DNA of 64,000 nt, from contig NZ_MPOH02000005.1 in the NCBI RefSeq assembly GCF_001896135.2, forward strand, positions 209,070-273,069, in the 5' to 3' direction. The notes under the pieces were generated by a model. The model was not told the origin of the DNA, made no database searches, and saw only the letters and a program-made list of their open reading frames with translations. Made by a program: the position numbers and the translations under genes. The stretch's first letter is position 1, and the number at the start of each line of letters is the position of its first letter. Below, in pieces: positions 8,904 to 18,286 of this stretch. This DNA is from Streptomyces phaeoluteigriseus. GTDB lineage: Bacteria; Actinomycetota; Actinomycetes; Streptomycetales; Streptomycetaceae.

Positions 8904-10727
8904 TCAGAGCAGGTCGGCCGCCCGCGCCGGGTCGTCGTCGAGAAAGCCGCCCGACTGGTGCTGCCACAGCTTGGCGTAGGTGCCCTGCGACGCCAGCAGT
9001 TCCTGGTGGGTGCCCTGCTCGACGATCCGTCCGCGGTCCAGGACGACCAGGCTGTCCATGCCGGCGACGGTGCTCAGGCGGTGCGCGACCACCAGGGCCG
9101 TCCGCCCCTCCATGAGCCGCCACAGCGCCTCCTGGACGAGGATCTCGCTCTCGGAGTCCAGCGCGCTGGTCGCCTCGTCGAGCAGCAGGATCGGCGCGTC
9201 CCGCAGGATCGCGCGGGCGAGCGCGACCCGCTGCCGCTGGCCGCCGGACAGTTTGATGCCGCGCTCGCCGACCATGGTGCCGAAGCCGTCCGGGAGCGCG
9301 TCGGCGAACTCGGTGACATGGGCCGCGTCGGCCGCACGGCGGATCTCGGCCTCGGTGGCGTCCGGCCGGGCGAAGACGATGTTGTCCCGCAGCGAGCGGT
9401 GGAACATCGCCGGGTCCTGCGGGACGTAGGCGATCCGGCTGCGCAGGTCGGCCTGGCGCAGCCGGCTGATGTCCTGGCCGCCGACGAGGATGCGTCCGCC
9501 GTCGATGTCGGTCATCCGCAGCAGCAGCCGGGTCAGGGTGGTCTTGCCGCCGCCGGAGCGGCCGACGAGCCCGAGCTTCGTCCCGCTGGGCACGGTGAGT
9601 TCGAGCCCGTCGAAGAGGGGCTCCGGGCCACCGTGGGAGAAGGTCACCCGCTCGAAGCGGACGTCGGCGGCGGTGGGCCGCAGCGGCTCGGGCGCCTCGG
9701 GGTCGAGCACGGTCGGCGGCGCCAGCAGCAGTTCGGTGAACTGCGCGGCCTCCGTCATCGAACTCTCCAGGCGGCGGTAGATCTGGTTGAACTCGAACAT
9801 GATCCGGGTCGCGTTGGCGTAGTACATGAAGGCCACCACGACCGCCTCCACGCTCTGCCCGCCCCCGCCGAGCGCGACCGCCAGCAGCAGGCCCAGGGCG
9901 TTGGTCAGCACCGACAGCGGCGCGACCAGGGTGTCGATGCGCAGATTGCCGTAGTCCCACGACCTCAGCGTGAGCCGCCGGGACACCGCGACCCGGGAGC
10001 GGTGCTCGGCGGCCTCCCGTTCCTCCGCCGCGAAGGCGCGGACGGTGTCCATGTTCATCAGGCTGTCGGCGACATGGCCGGAGACCCGCGCGATCGCCTC
10101 CTCGCGCTGGGCGACGAGCGCCTGCCGGCGCCGGATCAGCGGCACCACGCACAGCGCGGTCAAGGTGATCATGGTCAGCAGCCCGACGACGAGCAGCGGT
10201 TCGTAACGCCACAGCACCACCGAGCCGAACAGCAGCGGCACGAGACTGCCCACGATCTGGAACGTCAGCGTGTCGACGAACTCCTCGTAGCGGGAGGCGA
10301 AACTCAGCACCCGCTTGGTCAGCGACCCGGCGAAGTTGTCGTGGAAGAACGCGGCGTCCTTGGCGAAGAGCTCGTCCATGCCGATCACGTACAGGTGCTC
10401 GATGCCGAGCGCGTCCAGACGGTTCAGACAGTGCAGCCCGACCCGCCACAGCGCCTCAGCGACCAGCAGCACCCCGGCGAAGCCGAGCACGTACGGCAAC
10501 GCCGCTCCGACCTCGACGTCCGGGTCGTCCGCCAGCCGGCCGACGAGCTTGGCGACGACCAGCGGAGCGAGGTAGTTGATGCCGATGTTGCCGAGCGCCG
10601 GCAACAGCATGGCGGGAAGGGTCAGCCACCGAAGGCGGGCCAACTCCCGCCCGTAATAGCGAAGTGCGAGCAGTACGGAGCCCTTGCCGGGCGTGACTCT
10701 GCGCGATTCAGACGATCCCATCCCCAC
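8904..10727 (-). CDS. ABC exporter, fused permease and ATPase
   Basis: 607-residue half-transporter of the multidrug/lipid exporter (ABCB-like) class acting in the cytoplasmic membrane as a dimer. The membrane domain is about residues 20-330. The ATPase domain follows with Walker A GRSGGGKTTLTR, Q-loop YVPQDPAMF, signature LSGGQRQRVALARAIL, Walker B ILLLDEATSALD and the H-loop VVAHRLSTV. Walker A has GGGKT in place of the usual GSGKS/T, which should still bind ATP. The start could be GTG 10727 or ATG 10721. No partner half-transporter is adjacent, so a homodimer is likely. The substrate is unknown. Confidence 0.9.
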   Translation of the reverse strand: MGMGSSESRRVTPGKGSVLLALRYYGRELARLRWLTLPAMLLPALGNIGINYLAPLVVAKLVGRLADDPDVEVGAALPYVLGFAGVLLVAEALWRVGLHCLNRLDALGIEHLYVIGMDELFAKDAAFFHDNFAGSLTKRVLSFASRYEEFVDTLTFQIVGSLVPLLFGSVVLWRYEPLLVVGLLTMITLTALCVVPLIRRRQALVAQREEAIARVSGHVADSLMNMDTVRAFAAEEREAAEHRSRVAVSRRLTLRSWDYGNLRIDTLVAPLSVLTNALGLLLAVALGGGGQSVEAVVVAFMYYANATRIMFEFNQIYRRLESSMTEAAQFTELLLAPPTVLDPEAPEPLRPTAADVRFERVTFSHGGPEPLFDGLELTVPSGTKLGLVGRSGGGKTTLTRLLLRMTDIDGGRILVGGQDISRLRQADLRSRIAYVPQDPAMFHRSLRDNIVFARPDATEAEIRRAADAAHVTEFADALPDGFGTMVGERGIKLSGGQRQRVALARAILRDAPILLLDEATSALDSESEILVQEALWRLMEGRTALVVAHRLSTVAGMDSLVVLDRGRIVEQGTHQELLASQGTYAKLWQHQSGGFLDDDPARAADLL

Positions 10728-10816
10728 CCCGTGCGGTCGTCCGGCAGCCGGTCGTACCGGCCTTCGCAGTGTCCCGCGACGGCTCCGACGGAGTCCAAGG
10801 ATTTACGCTCCGGACG

Positions 10817-10834
10817 GCACGGGTACTCCCGTGC
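10817..10834. other. Short inverted repeat in the ABC/dedA divergent region
   Basis: GCACGGG-tact-CCCGTGC is a perfect 7-bp stem with a 4-nt loop between divergent genes. It could be an operator or an mRNA leader hairpin for the dedA-like gene. Confidence 0.35.
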
Positions 10835-10958
10835 GCCCCCCGAAGACCTCCGCCTGCTCCGCCATGTCCGCTGGATGCGCGAGGACAGGGAACTCGGCCG
10901 ACGGGACCGATGACGACGGCTCGACGCACGACAGCTCGACGAGGACGGCCGGGAGGCG

Positions 10959-11603
10959 ATGACCGTGATCGCCGTCAATCCGATGGACAGCGCCTCGCTG
11001 CTGGCCGCCTTCGGCGCGCTGGGCGTGCTGGTGGTGATCTTCGCGGAGTCGGGGCTGCTGGTGGTCGGCTTCTTCCTGCCCGGTGACGCGCTGCTCCTCC
11101 CGGCCGGCGTGCTGTGCGCGGGCAGCGGCCAGCAGGCTGCGCGGCTGGAGCTGTGGCAGGTGCTGGTGTGCGCGGCCGTCGGCGCCGTGGCGGGCGCGCA
11201 GGTCGGGTTCCTGCTCGGACGGCGCGGCGGGCGGGCGCTGCTGGCCCACACCTCGAACCGGCGCCTGAAGGAGGGCACGGCACAGGCGGAGAGGTTCCTG
11301 GCCCGCTACGGCCACGGCAAGGCCCTCGTGATCGGCCGCTTCGTGCCGATGCTGCGGACCGTGCTGCACCCGGCGGCCGGGGCGCTCGGCGTGCCCATGC
11401 GCACCTTCACCGTCTGGCAGGTCGTCGGCGGTCTGCTCTGGTCGCAGAGTCTCGTGCTGGCCGGGTACACCCTCGGCTCGTCCGTCCCCCACATCGAGGA
11501 CTACCTGCTGCCGCTCATCGCCGTGGTCGTCGCGCTCTCCCTGTTCCCCCTGCTGGCACCGGCGCGCCGCGCACGGCACGAGCGGCGGCGGCCCTCACGC
11601 TGA
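10959..11603 (+). CDS. DedA family membrane protein
   Basis: 214-residue DedA/SNARE-associated family protein; family members act as lipid (undecaprenyl phosphate or phosphatidylethanolamine) flippases or in membrane homeostasis. The FLPGDALLLPAG re-entrant motif, GAVAGAQVGFLLGRRGG, and GRFVPMLRTVLHPAAG (conserved G-R-F-x-P-x-x-R) are present, with about five hydrophobic segments and a basic C-terminal tail. The start ATG 10959 lies after GGGAGGCG. It is divergent from the ABC exporter. Confidence 0.88.
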   Translation: MTVIAVNPMDSASLLAAFGALGVLVVIFAESGLLVVGFFLPGDALLLPAGVLCAGSGQQAARLELWQVLVCAAVGAVAGAQVGFLLGRRGGRALLAHTSNRRLKEGTAQAERFLARYGHGKALVIGRFVPMLRTVLHPAAGALGVPMRTFTVWQVVGGLLWSQSLVLAGYTLGSSVPHIEDYLLPLIAVVVALSLFPLLAPARRARHERRRPSR

Positions 11604-11726
11604 GCGAAGGGCCGGATTCCGAGTCCGTCCGGTTTCCGCCCGTCCGTGACGGGCACCCGTCGGCCCCGGGGCTCCGACGGGCCTCGCGCGGGGCTCTCAC
11701 TCCCAGGCCGAGGAGCGGCTCGCACG

Positions 11727-12377
11727 ATGAGCGACAAGCAGCAGCACGTCATCGAGGAACTCCTCTCCTCGTACGGCCGCACCTACGCGCAGGAGGCGGG
11801 CATCCGGCTGAGGAACACCCCGCAGCCGCTGTACCGCACCCTCGTCCTGGCCCATCTGCTCAGCGCACGCATCCGCGCCTCCACCGCCGTCGCGACGGTC
11901 CGTGCCCTGTACGACGCGGGCATGCGCGACCCCCGGACCATGGCCGAAGCGACCTGGCGGCAGCGCGTCGACGCCCTGGGCCGCGGCGGTTACCGGCGCT
12001 ACGACGAACGCACGGCGACCCAACTCGGCGCGGCGGCGGAACTGTTGACCGAGCGGTGGGGAGGCGACCTGCGACGCCTGCGGGAGGAGGCCGGCGGGGA
12101 CGTCTCCCGGCTGCGCCGCCTGGTCCAGGAGGTGACGGGGATCGGGCCCACCGGAGCGGACATCTTCCTGCGGGAGGTCCAGAGCGTCTGGCCGGAGGCG
12201 GCACCGTACATCGACGCGAAGGCCCTGGAGGGCGCGCGTCGGCTCGGTCTCCCGGACGAGCCGGACCAACTGGTCGCGTCGGCCCGGCCCACCGAACCGG
12301 CCGCACTGGCCGCCGCGTTGGTGCGGGCCGCACTGGACAGGAAGCTGGTCGACGAGGTGCTCGCCAGGGCCGGCTGA
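11727..12377 (+). CDS. HhH-GPD / endonuclease III-like protein
   Basis: 216-residue member of the helix-hairpin-helix DNA glycosylase superfamily, likely in base excision repair. The helix-hairpin-helix lies in LVQEVTGIGPTGADIFLREV (about residues 125-150). The following Lys/Asp-type catalytic region of classical Nth is not clear, and no four-Cys iron-sulfur loop is visible at the C-terminus, so activity is uncertain. The start MSDKQQHVIEELLSSYG at 11727 was chosen over upstream in-frame starts because homologous sequence begins there. Confidence 0.75.
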   Translation: MSDKQQHVIEELLSSYGRTYAQEAGIRLRNTPQPLYRTLVLAHLLSARIRASTAVATVRALYDAGMRDPRTMAEATWRQRVDALGRGGYRRYDERTATQLGAAAELLTERWGGDLRRLREEAGGDVSRLRRLVQEVTGIGPTGADIFLREVQSVWPEAAPYIDAKALEGARRLGLPDEPDQLVASARPTEPAALAAALVRAALDRKLVDEVLARAG

Positions 12378-12519
12378 CACGGACGACGACCCTGCCGACC
12401 GGCGACCGCCGACTGCTGACCGCCGACCCCGGCCCCCGACCGCCGGACGGCTTGGCGCCGCTCCCATACCGCGGACAAGAGGCCACCGCTCGGACACGGG
12501 GCCACCGCTCGGACACGAC

Positions 12520-12555
12520 AGAGGCCGTCTCCTCATCGCTGAGAAGACGGCCTCT
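12520..12555 (-). terminator. Terminator downstream of tRNA-Pro
   Basis: An 11-bp perfect stem (AGAGGCCGTCT, 12520-12530, with 12545-12555) and 14-nt loop follow the tRNA 3' end on the minus strand. It may also stop read-through from the endonuclease gene. Confidence 0.75.
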
Positions 12556-12572
12556 GATCCGACTTCGAAAAG

Positions 12573-12646
<74 letters not shown>

Positions 12647-12727
12647 CTGCCCGTCTGACCTGGGGTTTCGCCCGGCCGGACCCGCAGGGAAACAATACCG
12701 CACTCGGGTCGGTGATCGCGCACGCCT

Positions 12728-13093
12728 TTACGGCGCCCCCTCCCCCGCCACCCCCAGTCCCGGATACGCCTCCAGCAGCGAGGTCGGAGCGGCCTGGCGC
12801 CAGGAGTCGGCGAGGATGTCCCGCAGCTCGGCCTCGTCCTCCAGGGCGGCCAGCCGGACCCGGACCCAGGCGAACTGGGCCTCGTGGTCGGCGATCCAGA
12901 ACTTCCCCGGCTCGGCGAGAGCCAGCTCGTCGCGCTCCTCCTTGGGGCAGCGCACGGCGAGCGAGGTCTCGTCCTCGGGCAGGGTGGCGAACATCTTTCC
13001 CGCGACCCGGAACGTGGGCATGTTCCAGGCGGTCTTCTCCGTCGTGTCCGGCAGGGACAGGGCGACACGGCGTACGTCTTCGGCGTCCGGCAT
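12728..13093 (-). CDS. MmcQ/YjbR family protein
   Basis: 121-residue protein of the MmcQ/YjbR (CyaY-like fold) DNA-binding family of unknown role. LSLPDTTEKTAWNMPTFRVAGKMF, SLAVRCPKEERDEL and ADHEAQFAWVRVRL are the family blocks. The start at MPDAEDVRRVAL (13093) was chosen because homologous sequence begins there; GTG at 13117 would add eight residues. It is on the same strand as, and 30 bp after, the GNAT gene. Confidence 0.85.
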   Translation of the reverse strand: MPDAEDVRRVALSLPDTTEKTAWNMPTFRVAGKMFATLPEDETSLAVRCPKEERDELALAEPGKFWIADHEAQFAWVRVRLAALEDEAELRDILADSWRQAAPTSLLEAYPGLGVAGEGAP

Positions 13094-13123
13094 GCTTCGC
13101 ACCGTAGCGGCAGGCACTGACAG

Positions 13124-13645
13124 TCACGGCGCGGACAGGTGTTTGTAGTAGAGGGCCGTCGGCCGCAGGACACCGGACGGGTCGGCCGCGTAGTCGGGGA
13201 TGATCCCCGCCCTGGTCCATCCCGCCGTGCGGTAGAGGCGTTCGGCGGGACTGTCGGTCTCGGTGTCCAGGTGCAGCAGGGTGACACCGGCCGCGGCGGC
13301 GGCCTCCTCGGCGGTGGTCAGCAGCCGACGGCCGAGGCCCTGCCCCCGGGCGTCCCGGTGGACCATGAGTTTGACCAGTTCGGCGCGGTGACGGCTGTTG
13401 GGCTTGTCGGGGAAGGCCAGGGTGACGGTGCCGGCGACCCGGTCGCCGTCGAGGGCCGCCCAGACCGCCAGGTGCCCGGCGGCGACACCGGCCGCGCGCC
13501 CCTCCCACCAGGCGAGGGCCTCCGTACGGTCGAGGGGGGCGAGGAAGCCGACGGAGGCGCCGCCGGCCACCGTGTCGACCAGCAGGTCGGCCAACTCCCC
13601 GGCGCGGCCGAGGAGGGCGGCGGCGTCGAGCCCGGTCGTCGTCAT
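13124..13645 (-). CDS. GNAT family N-acetyltransferase
   Basis: 173-residue acetyltransferase. The acetyl-CoA binding signature is RDARGQGLGRRLL (R/Q-x-x-G-x-G/A), preceded by the VAGTVTLAF strand and followed by LYRTAGWTRAGIIPDYA. The ATG at 13645 overlaps the proposed stop of the XRE-cupin gene (ATGA), so the two appear translationally coupled once that gene is corrected for a missing base. The substrate is not known. Confidence 0.88.
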   Translation of the reverse strand: MTTTGLDAAALLGRAGELADLLVDTVAGGASVGFLAPLDRTEALAWWEGRAAGVAAGHLAVWAALDGDRVAGTVTLAFPDKPNSRHRAELVKLMVHRDARGQGLGRRLLTTAEEAAAAAGVTLLHLDTETDSPAERLYRTAGWTRAGIIPDYAADPSGVLRPTALYYKHLSAP

Positions 13646-14219
13646 GGCAGCACCACCGCCAGCACGTACCGCGCTCCTCGGCGCCCGCGCACCGGAACCT
13701 CGTCGGCCCCCACACCCGCAGCCGCAGGCAGTCACCGGTGTCCAGGCGGTGCTCGACGTCCTGCGCCGTCACCGCGAGGGCGCCCTCCAGGACCCAGATG
13801 TGCTGTTCCAGGCCCGGCACGGGCGGCCGGTCGTAGACCAGGTCGGCGCCCGCGGCGAGCCGGCCCTCGACGAGTTCGCCGCGCAGTGAGGGGTGCGGCG
13901 GCGACACGGACCGCCGGACGAAGCCGGAGGCGCGGTCCTCCCAGACGCTCTGCTCACCAGCCCGCACCAGCGGCACCGGCCCGGCCTCCGCCTCGACCTC
14001 GCTGAGCAGCCGGGACATGGTCCGGCCGTACACCTGGCACAGACGGTTGAGCAGGGCGGCGGTCGGGCTGATCTCGGCGCGTTCGGCGCGGGACAGGGTG
14101 GAGCGGCTCACGCCGCTGCGCTCGGCCAGCTCCCCCAGCGACCAGCCGCGCTCGCCGCGCAGCTCGGCCAGGCGCGCGGCCAGCCGGGCGTCGACCTCAC
14201 CGTCCACAGGCTGTTTCAT
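13642..14219 (-). pseudogene. XRE-cupin transcriptional regulator, frame broken near its 3' end
   Basis: N-terminal helix-turn-helix (residues 10-65; SLGELAERSGVSRSTLSRAER) followed by a cupin domain (LEQHIWVLEGALAVTAQ, HRLDTGDCLRL) as in small-molecule-responsive XRE-cupin regulators. As read, the frame continues beyond GAEERG into a nonsense extension over the GNAT gene. Adding one base near 13675 restores the tail RYVLAVVLP and a TGA that overlaps the GNAT ATG by 4 nt. The total length (578 nt) is one base short of a whole number of codons. The gene is about 192 residues if repaired. Sequence error is as likely as real mutation. Confidence 0.75.
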
Positions 14220-14223
14220 ATTC

Positions 14224-14236
14224 GGGATGCTATCCC
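14224..14236. promoter_or_regulatory. GGGAT-N3-ATCCC operator before the XRE-cupin gene
   Basis: A palindrome with 5-bp arms ends 5 bp upstream of the regulator's ATG, overlapping its ribosome-binding region. It is a plausible autoregulatory site of the XRE-cupin protein. Confidence 0.45.
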
Positions 14237-14262
14237 AGATGAGAGACAGCCCAGCCTGGGGC

Positions 14263-15165
14263 TCAGGCAGGCGTGACCTGCTCCAGCGCGTCCAGCACCG
14301 GGCGGATCAGCGGATGCTCCTCCGCCCCACGGCGTACGGCCGCGAAGACGCGGCGGGTCGGGGCCACCCCGTCGACCGGACGGACGACCACGCCGGTCAG
14401 GTCCATGCCGCGCAGCGCCGAGCGCGGCACCAGCGCCACGCCCGCGTCGGCCGAGGCCAGCGCCACGACGGCGCGGAAATCGTCCGAGGAGTGCTCCAGG
14501 CGAGGCTGGAAGCCGGCGTTCTCGCAGGCCAGGACGACCACGTCATGACAGGGGTTGCCGGGGTACGGGCCGATCCACGGGTCCTTGGCCAGGTCGGCGA
14601 GCGGCACCTCCGCGCACCCGGCGAGGCGGTGGGTGACCGGGACGACCGCGTCGAAGGGCTCGGCGTAGAGCGGGACGTGCGCGAGGCGCGGGTCGTCGGC
14701 GGCGGGTGCCCCGCGGTACTCGACGGCCACGGCGATGTCGACCTGTCGGTCGAGGACCATCGGCAGGCTGGCGTCGCCCTCGGCGTCCTGGACGCGGATC
14801 CGGATCCCCGGGTCGGTGCCGGCGAGCCGGGCCACGGCGGGCGCCACGACCAGGGCGATGCCGGTCGCGAAGGCCGCGACGGTGACCGTCCCGGCCGTGC
14901 CCGCGTCGTAGGCCGCCAGTTCCGCCTCCGCCCGCTCCAACTGGGCGAGGACCGCGTGGGTGTGGGCGAGCAGGATCTCGCCGGCCGGGGTGAGCCGTAC
15001 GCCCTTGGCGCCGCGTTCCACCAGGCGGTGGCCGGTCTCCTGTTCCAGGGCGGTGAGCTGCTGGGAGACGGCGGACGGAGTGAGGTACAGCGCGGCGGCA
15101 GCCGCCGTCACCGTGCGGTGGTCGGCCACCGCACGGAGGATGTGGAGCCGCCGCGCTTCGATCAT
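14263..15165 (-). CDS. LysR family transcriptional regulator
   Basis: 300 residues: winged HTH (4-63, with TVTAAAAALYLTPSAVSQQL as recognition region) and a periplasmic-binding-like effector domain (about 90-295). It lies 8 bp after the kbl stop on the same strand, so it is probably the last gene of tdh-kbl-lysR. LysR regulators are more often divergent from their targets, so co-transcription is slightly unusual. The ligand is unknown; a link to threonine or glycine is an inference from position. Confidence 0.9.
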   Translation of the reverse strand: MIEARRLHILRAVADHRTVTAAAAALYLTPSAVSQQLTALEQETGHRLVERGAKGVRLTPAGEILLAHTHAVLAQLERAEAELAAYDAGTAGTVTVAAFATGIALVVAPAVARLAGTDPGIRIRVQDAEGDASLPMVLDRQVDIAVAVEYRGAPAADDPRLAHVPLYAEPFDAVVPVTHRLAGCAEVPLADLAKDPWIGPYPGNPCHDVVVLACENAGFQPRLEHSSDDFRAVVALASADAGVALVPRSALRGMDLTGVVVRPVDGVAPTRRVFAAVRRGAEEHPLIRPVLDALEQVTPA

Positions 15166-15173
15166 GAGGTCGA

Positions 15174-16394
15174 TTATCGCAAGGTGTCCGGGGTGGCCGG
15201 TTCAGCCTCCAGTGCCGCCCGCGCCGCCACGAAGGCGTCCACGGCACGGTCGACGTCGGCCGTGGAGTGCGCGGCCGAGAGCTGGACCCGGATGCGGGCC
15301 CGGCCGTGCGGGACGACCGGGTAGGAGAAGCCGATCACGTACACCCCGCGCTCCAGCAGCAGCTCCGCCATCCGGCTCGCCCGCGCCGCGTCACCGATCA
15401 TCACGGGCGCGATGGCGTGGTCGCCGGGCAGGACGTCGAAGCCCTCGTCCGTCATCCGGCGGCGGAACAGGGCGGTGTTCTCGGCCAGCCGCAGACGCAG
15501 GTCGTCGGCCGACTCCAGCAGGTCGAGGACCTTGAGGGAGGCGGCGGCGATGACCGGCGCGAGGGTGTTGGAGAACAGGTAGGGGCGGGAGCGCTGGCGC
15601 AGGAGCGCCACGATCTCGGCGCGGGCGGCGACATAACCGCCGGACGCCCCGCCGAGCGCCTTGCCGAGGGTGCCGGTGATGATGTCGACCCGGTCCATCA
15701 CACCGTGCAGCTCGGGGGTGCCGCGGCCGCCGGGCCCGACGAAGCCGACAGCGTGGGAGTCGTCGACCATGACCATCGCGTCGTAGCGGTCGGCGAGGTC
15801 GCAGATCTCGGCGAGGGGGGCGACGTAACCGTCCATGGAGAAGACGCCGTCGGTGACGATCAGCCGGCGGCGCGCGTCGGACGCGTCCTTCAACTGCCTT
15901 TCCAGGTCCGCCAGATCACGGTTGGCGTAGCGGAAGCGGCGGGCCTTGGAGAGCCGGATGCCGTCGATGATGGAGGCGTGGTTGAGGGCGTCGGAGATCA
16001 CCGCGTCCTCGGGGCCGAGCAGCGTCTCGAAGACACCGCCGTTGGCGTCGAAGCAGGAGGAGTACAGGATCGTGTCCTCCTGGCCGAGGAAGGCCGACAG
16101 CCGCGCCTCCAGCTCCTTGTGGACCTCCTGCGTGCCGCAGATGAACCGCACGGAGGCCATGCCGTAGCCCCAGCGGTCCAGGGCCTCGTGGGCGGCGGCG
16201 ATCACCTCGGGGTGGTCGGCGAGGCCGAGGTAGTTGTTGGCGCAGAAGTTGAGGACCTCGCCGGTCCGGCCGCCCGCGGTGACGGCGACGGCCCTGGACT
16301 GCGGGCTGCCGATGACCCGTTCGGGCTTGTGCAGGCCGGCGTCGCGGATCTCGTCGAGGGTGGCGCGCAGGTCGTCGCGCACGGAGTCGAACAT
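15174..16394 (-). CDS. kbl: 2-amino-3-ketobutyrate CoA ligase (glycine C-acetyltransferase)
   Basis: PLP enzyme that splits 2-amino-3-ketobutyrate with CoA into glycine and acetyl-CoA, the second step of threonine degradation. 406 residues (usual about 397). [31 protein letters not shown], the [13 protein letters not shown]sp-His pair and the PLP lysine in [14 protein letters not shown] are present. AGGAG precedes ATG 16394. It starts 35 bp after tdh, its pathway partner. Confidence 0.96.
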   Translation of the reverse strand: MFDSVRDDLRATLDEIRDAGLHKPERVIGSPQSRAVAVTAGGRTGEVLNFCANNYLGLADHPEVIAAAHEALDRWGYGMASVRFICGTQEVHKELEARLSAFLGQEDTILYSSCFDANGGVFETLLGPEDAVISDALNHASIIDGIRLSKARRFRYANRDLADLERQLKDASDARRRLIVTDGVFSMDGYVAPLAEICDLADRYDAMVMVDDSHAVGFVGPGGRGTPELHGVMDRVDIITGTLGKALGGASGGYVAARAEIVALLRQRSRPYLFSNTLAPVIAAASLKVLDLLESADDLRLRLAENTALFRRRMTDEGFDVLPGDHAIAPVMIGDAARASRMAELLLERGVYVIGFSYPVVPHGRARIRVQLSAAHSTADVDRAVDAFVAARAALEAEPATPDTLR

Positions 16395-16429
16395 GGTGAG
16401 GCTCCTGGGGTGTTCTTGCCGGAAGGGGG

Positions 16430-17458
16430 TCACGCGGTCCAGTCGAGGATGACCTTGCCGCCGGTGCCGCTCGCCGCGTCGGCGAACGCCGCCTCGAAGT
16501 CGCGGTAGCCGTAGCGGCCGGTGATCACGGGGGCGAGGTCGAGGCCGCCCTCCAGCAGGACCGACATGGCGTACCAGGTCTCGAACATCTCGCGGCCGTA
16601 GATGCCCTTGATGGTGATCATCGAGGTGACGATGCGGGCCCAGTCGACCGGGAACTCCTCGGCGGGCAGGCCGAGCATGGCGATCCGGCCGCCGTGCGTC
16701 ATGTTGGCGATCATGTCGCGCATCGCCTCGGGGCGGCCGGACATCTCCAGGCCGATGTCGAAGCCCTCGCGCAGGCCCAGTTCTCGCTGTCCGTCGGCGA
16801 TGGTGGCGCGGGAGACGTTCAGGGCGAGGCTCGCGCCGATCTTGCGGGCGAGTTCCAGGCGCTCCTCGCTGACGTCGGTGACGACGACGTTGCGGGCGCC
16901 GGCGTGCCGGGCGACGGCGGCGGCCATCAGGCCGATCGGGCCGGCCCCGGTGATCAGCACGTCCTCGCCGACCAGCGGGAAGGACAGCGCGGTGTGGACG
17001 GCGTTGCCGAACGGGTCGAAGATCGCCGCCACGTCGAGGTCCACCGGGACGCGGTGCACCCAGACGTTCGCGGCGGGCAGCGCCACGTACTCGGCGAACG
17101 CGCCGTCGCGGCCGACGCCCAGCCCGACGGTGGCCCGGCACAGGTGGCGGCGCCCGGCGAGGCAGTTGCGGCACCTGCCGCAGACCAGGTGTCCCTCGCC
17201 GCTCACCCGGTCACCGGCCTTGATGTCGCCGACGTCCCGGCCGGTCCCGACGACCTCGCCGACGAACTCGTGCCCGAGGACGAGGGGGGTGCGGATCGTC
17301 TGCCGCGCCCAGCCGTCCCAGGACCGGATGTGCAGATCGGTGCCGCAGATGCCGGTGCGCAGCACCCTGATCAGTACGTCCCCGGGTCCGACGGCGGGCT
17401 CCGGCACGTCCGCGAGCCACAGTCCCGGCTCTGCCTTCTCCTTGACCAGCGCCTTCAA
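16430..17458 (-). CDS. tdh: L-threonine 3-dehydrogenase
   Basis: Zinc-dependent medium-chain dehydrogenase oxidising L-threonine to 2-amino-3-ketobutyrate with NAD. 342 residues, normal for the family. Catalytic zinc ligands lie in [10 protein letters not shown] (Cys) and [12 protein letters not shown] (His-Glu); structural zinc cysteines are in [15 protein letters not shown]; the NAD fold is [20 protein letters not shown]. The TTG start at 17458 was chosen because AGGAG lies about 8 nt upstream and it gives the conserved [11 protein letters not shown] start; a longer frame upstream is not conserved. Confidence 0.95.
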   Translation of the reverse strand: MKALVKEKAEPGLWLADVPEPAVGPGDVLIRVLRTGICGTDLHIRSWDGWARQTIRTPLVLGHEFVGEVVGTGRDVGDIKAGDRVSGEGHLVCGRCRNCLAGRRHLCRATVGLGVGRDGAFAEYVALPAANVWVHRVPVDLDVAAIFDPFGNAVHTALSFPLVGEDVLITGAGPIGLMAAAVARHAGARNVVVTDVSEERLELARKIGASLALNVSRATIADGQRELGLREGFDIGLEMSGRPEAMRDMIANMTHGGRIAMLGLPAEEFPVDWARIVTSMITIKGIYGREMFETWYAMSVLLEGGLDLAPVITGRYGYRDFEAAFADAASGTGGKVILDWTA

Positions 17459-17662
17459 CGCTACGGCTCCTGACGGTGAGACCCCGGCGCCGGGCATGCC
17501 GAAGCGGCCCGCGGCGGGGGAAGAGGGGTGGAATCCGGTAGCAATCTGCCGTACGGCGGCGCCACGGTCCATCGAGAGTTTCTTAAGCGGCGCCACAGCT
17601 CCGCTTCACGCCCCGCGGCGACGTGCCACTCTGGAGAGGGAACCGACGACGGGAAGCCGCTC

Positions 17663-18268
17663 ATGACCACAGCGCAGGACCTGATGATCGTCTCGCTGGA
17701 CGTGGCGCCCGCGCGCCCCGTCGAGCAGGGTGAACTCTCCCTCGCCCTCGCGGGGGCCGAACTGATCGACCTGGTGGAGGCGGGCGTGGTCGTCCTGGAC
17801 GGTGACCGGGTGACGCCCGGCCGGGCCGCGGCCCCGGACGACCGCCTGCTGGCGGACGCCGCCTCCTCGCTGGTACGGCGGGAGCCGTACGAGTCGGTCG
17901 AGGAGTGGCTGTGGCGCCGCGGCCGTGGGCTGATGTCGGCCTACACCGCGCGGATGGAGGCCGACGGGGTGCTGACCCACCCGCGCGGCCGCTGGCTCGC
18001 GGCACGGTCCGACCGGAGCGAGGCCGTGGACTCACCGGCCCGGCGCCGCGCCGCCGAACGCTGGGCGTCGGCCGAGCCCGTCCTCGCCGGCCTGGCCACC
18101 ACGGCCGGTCTGCGCGAGGAGCCGGGCGACGGCTTTCCGGGTCCCCTCACCGATCCGGTGGCGACGGTCCTGGCCGCGGTCGGCGAGGCGGTGACGGAAC
18201 TGACGGCCGTACAGCAGCGGCGGTCCGTCGAGGACTCCGCCTTCGACAACGTCTGGCGGGGCCTGTGA
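17663..18268 (+). CDS. GPP34/GOLPH3 family protein
   Basis: 201-residue protein of the GPP34 family, whose eukaryotic member GOLPH3 binds phosphatidylinositol 4-phosphate; actinobacterial members have no settled role. The N-terminal TTAQDLMIVSLD and LALAGAELIDLVEAGVVVLDGDRV blocks are characteristic. The C-terminus has a helical region ending AFDNVWRGL. The ATG at 17663 follows GGGAAGCCGC. It faces the GAF gene convergently. Confidence 0.85.
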   Translation: MTTAQDLMIVSLDVAPARPVEQGELSLALAGAELIDLVEAGVVVLDGDRVTPGRAAAPDDRLLADAASSLVRREPYESVEEWLWRRGRGLMSAYTARMEADGVLTHPRGRWLAARSDRSEAVDSPARRRAAERWASAEPVLAGLATTAGLREEPGDGFPGPLTDPVATVLAAVGEAVTELTAVQQRRSVEDSAFDNVWRGL

Positions 18269-18286
18269 CGGCCACCGCAGGTCAGG

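Noticed and set aside
8577..10913. 778-codon plus-strand open frame
   Set aside because: Antisense to the ABC exporter, which has all catalytic motifs.
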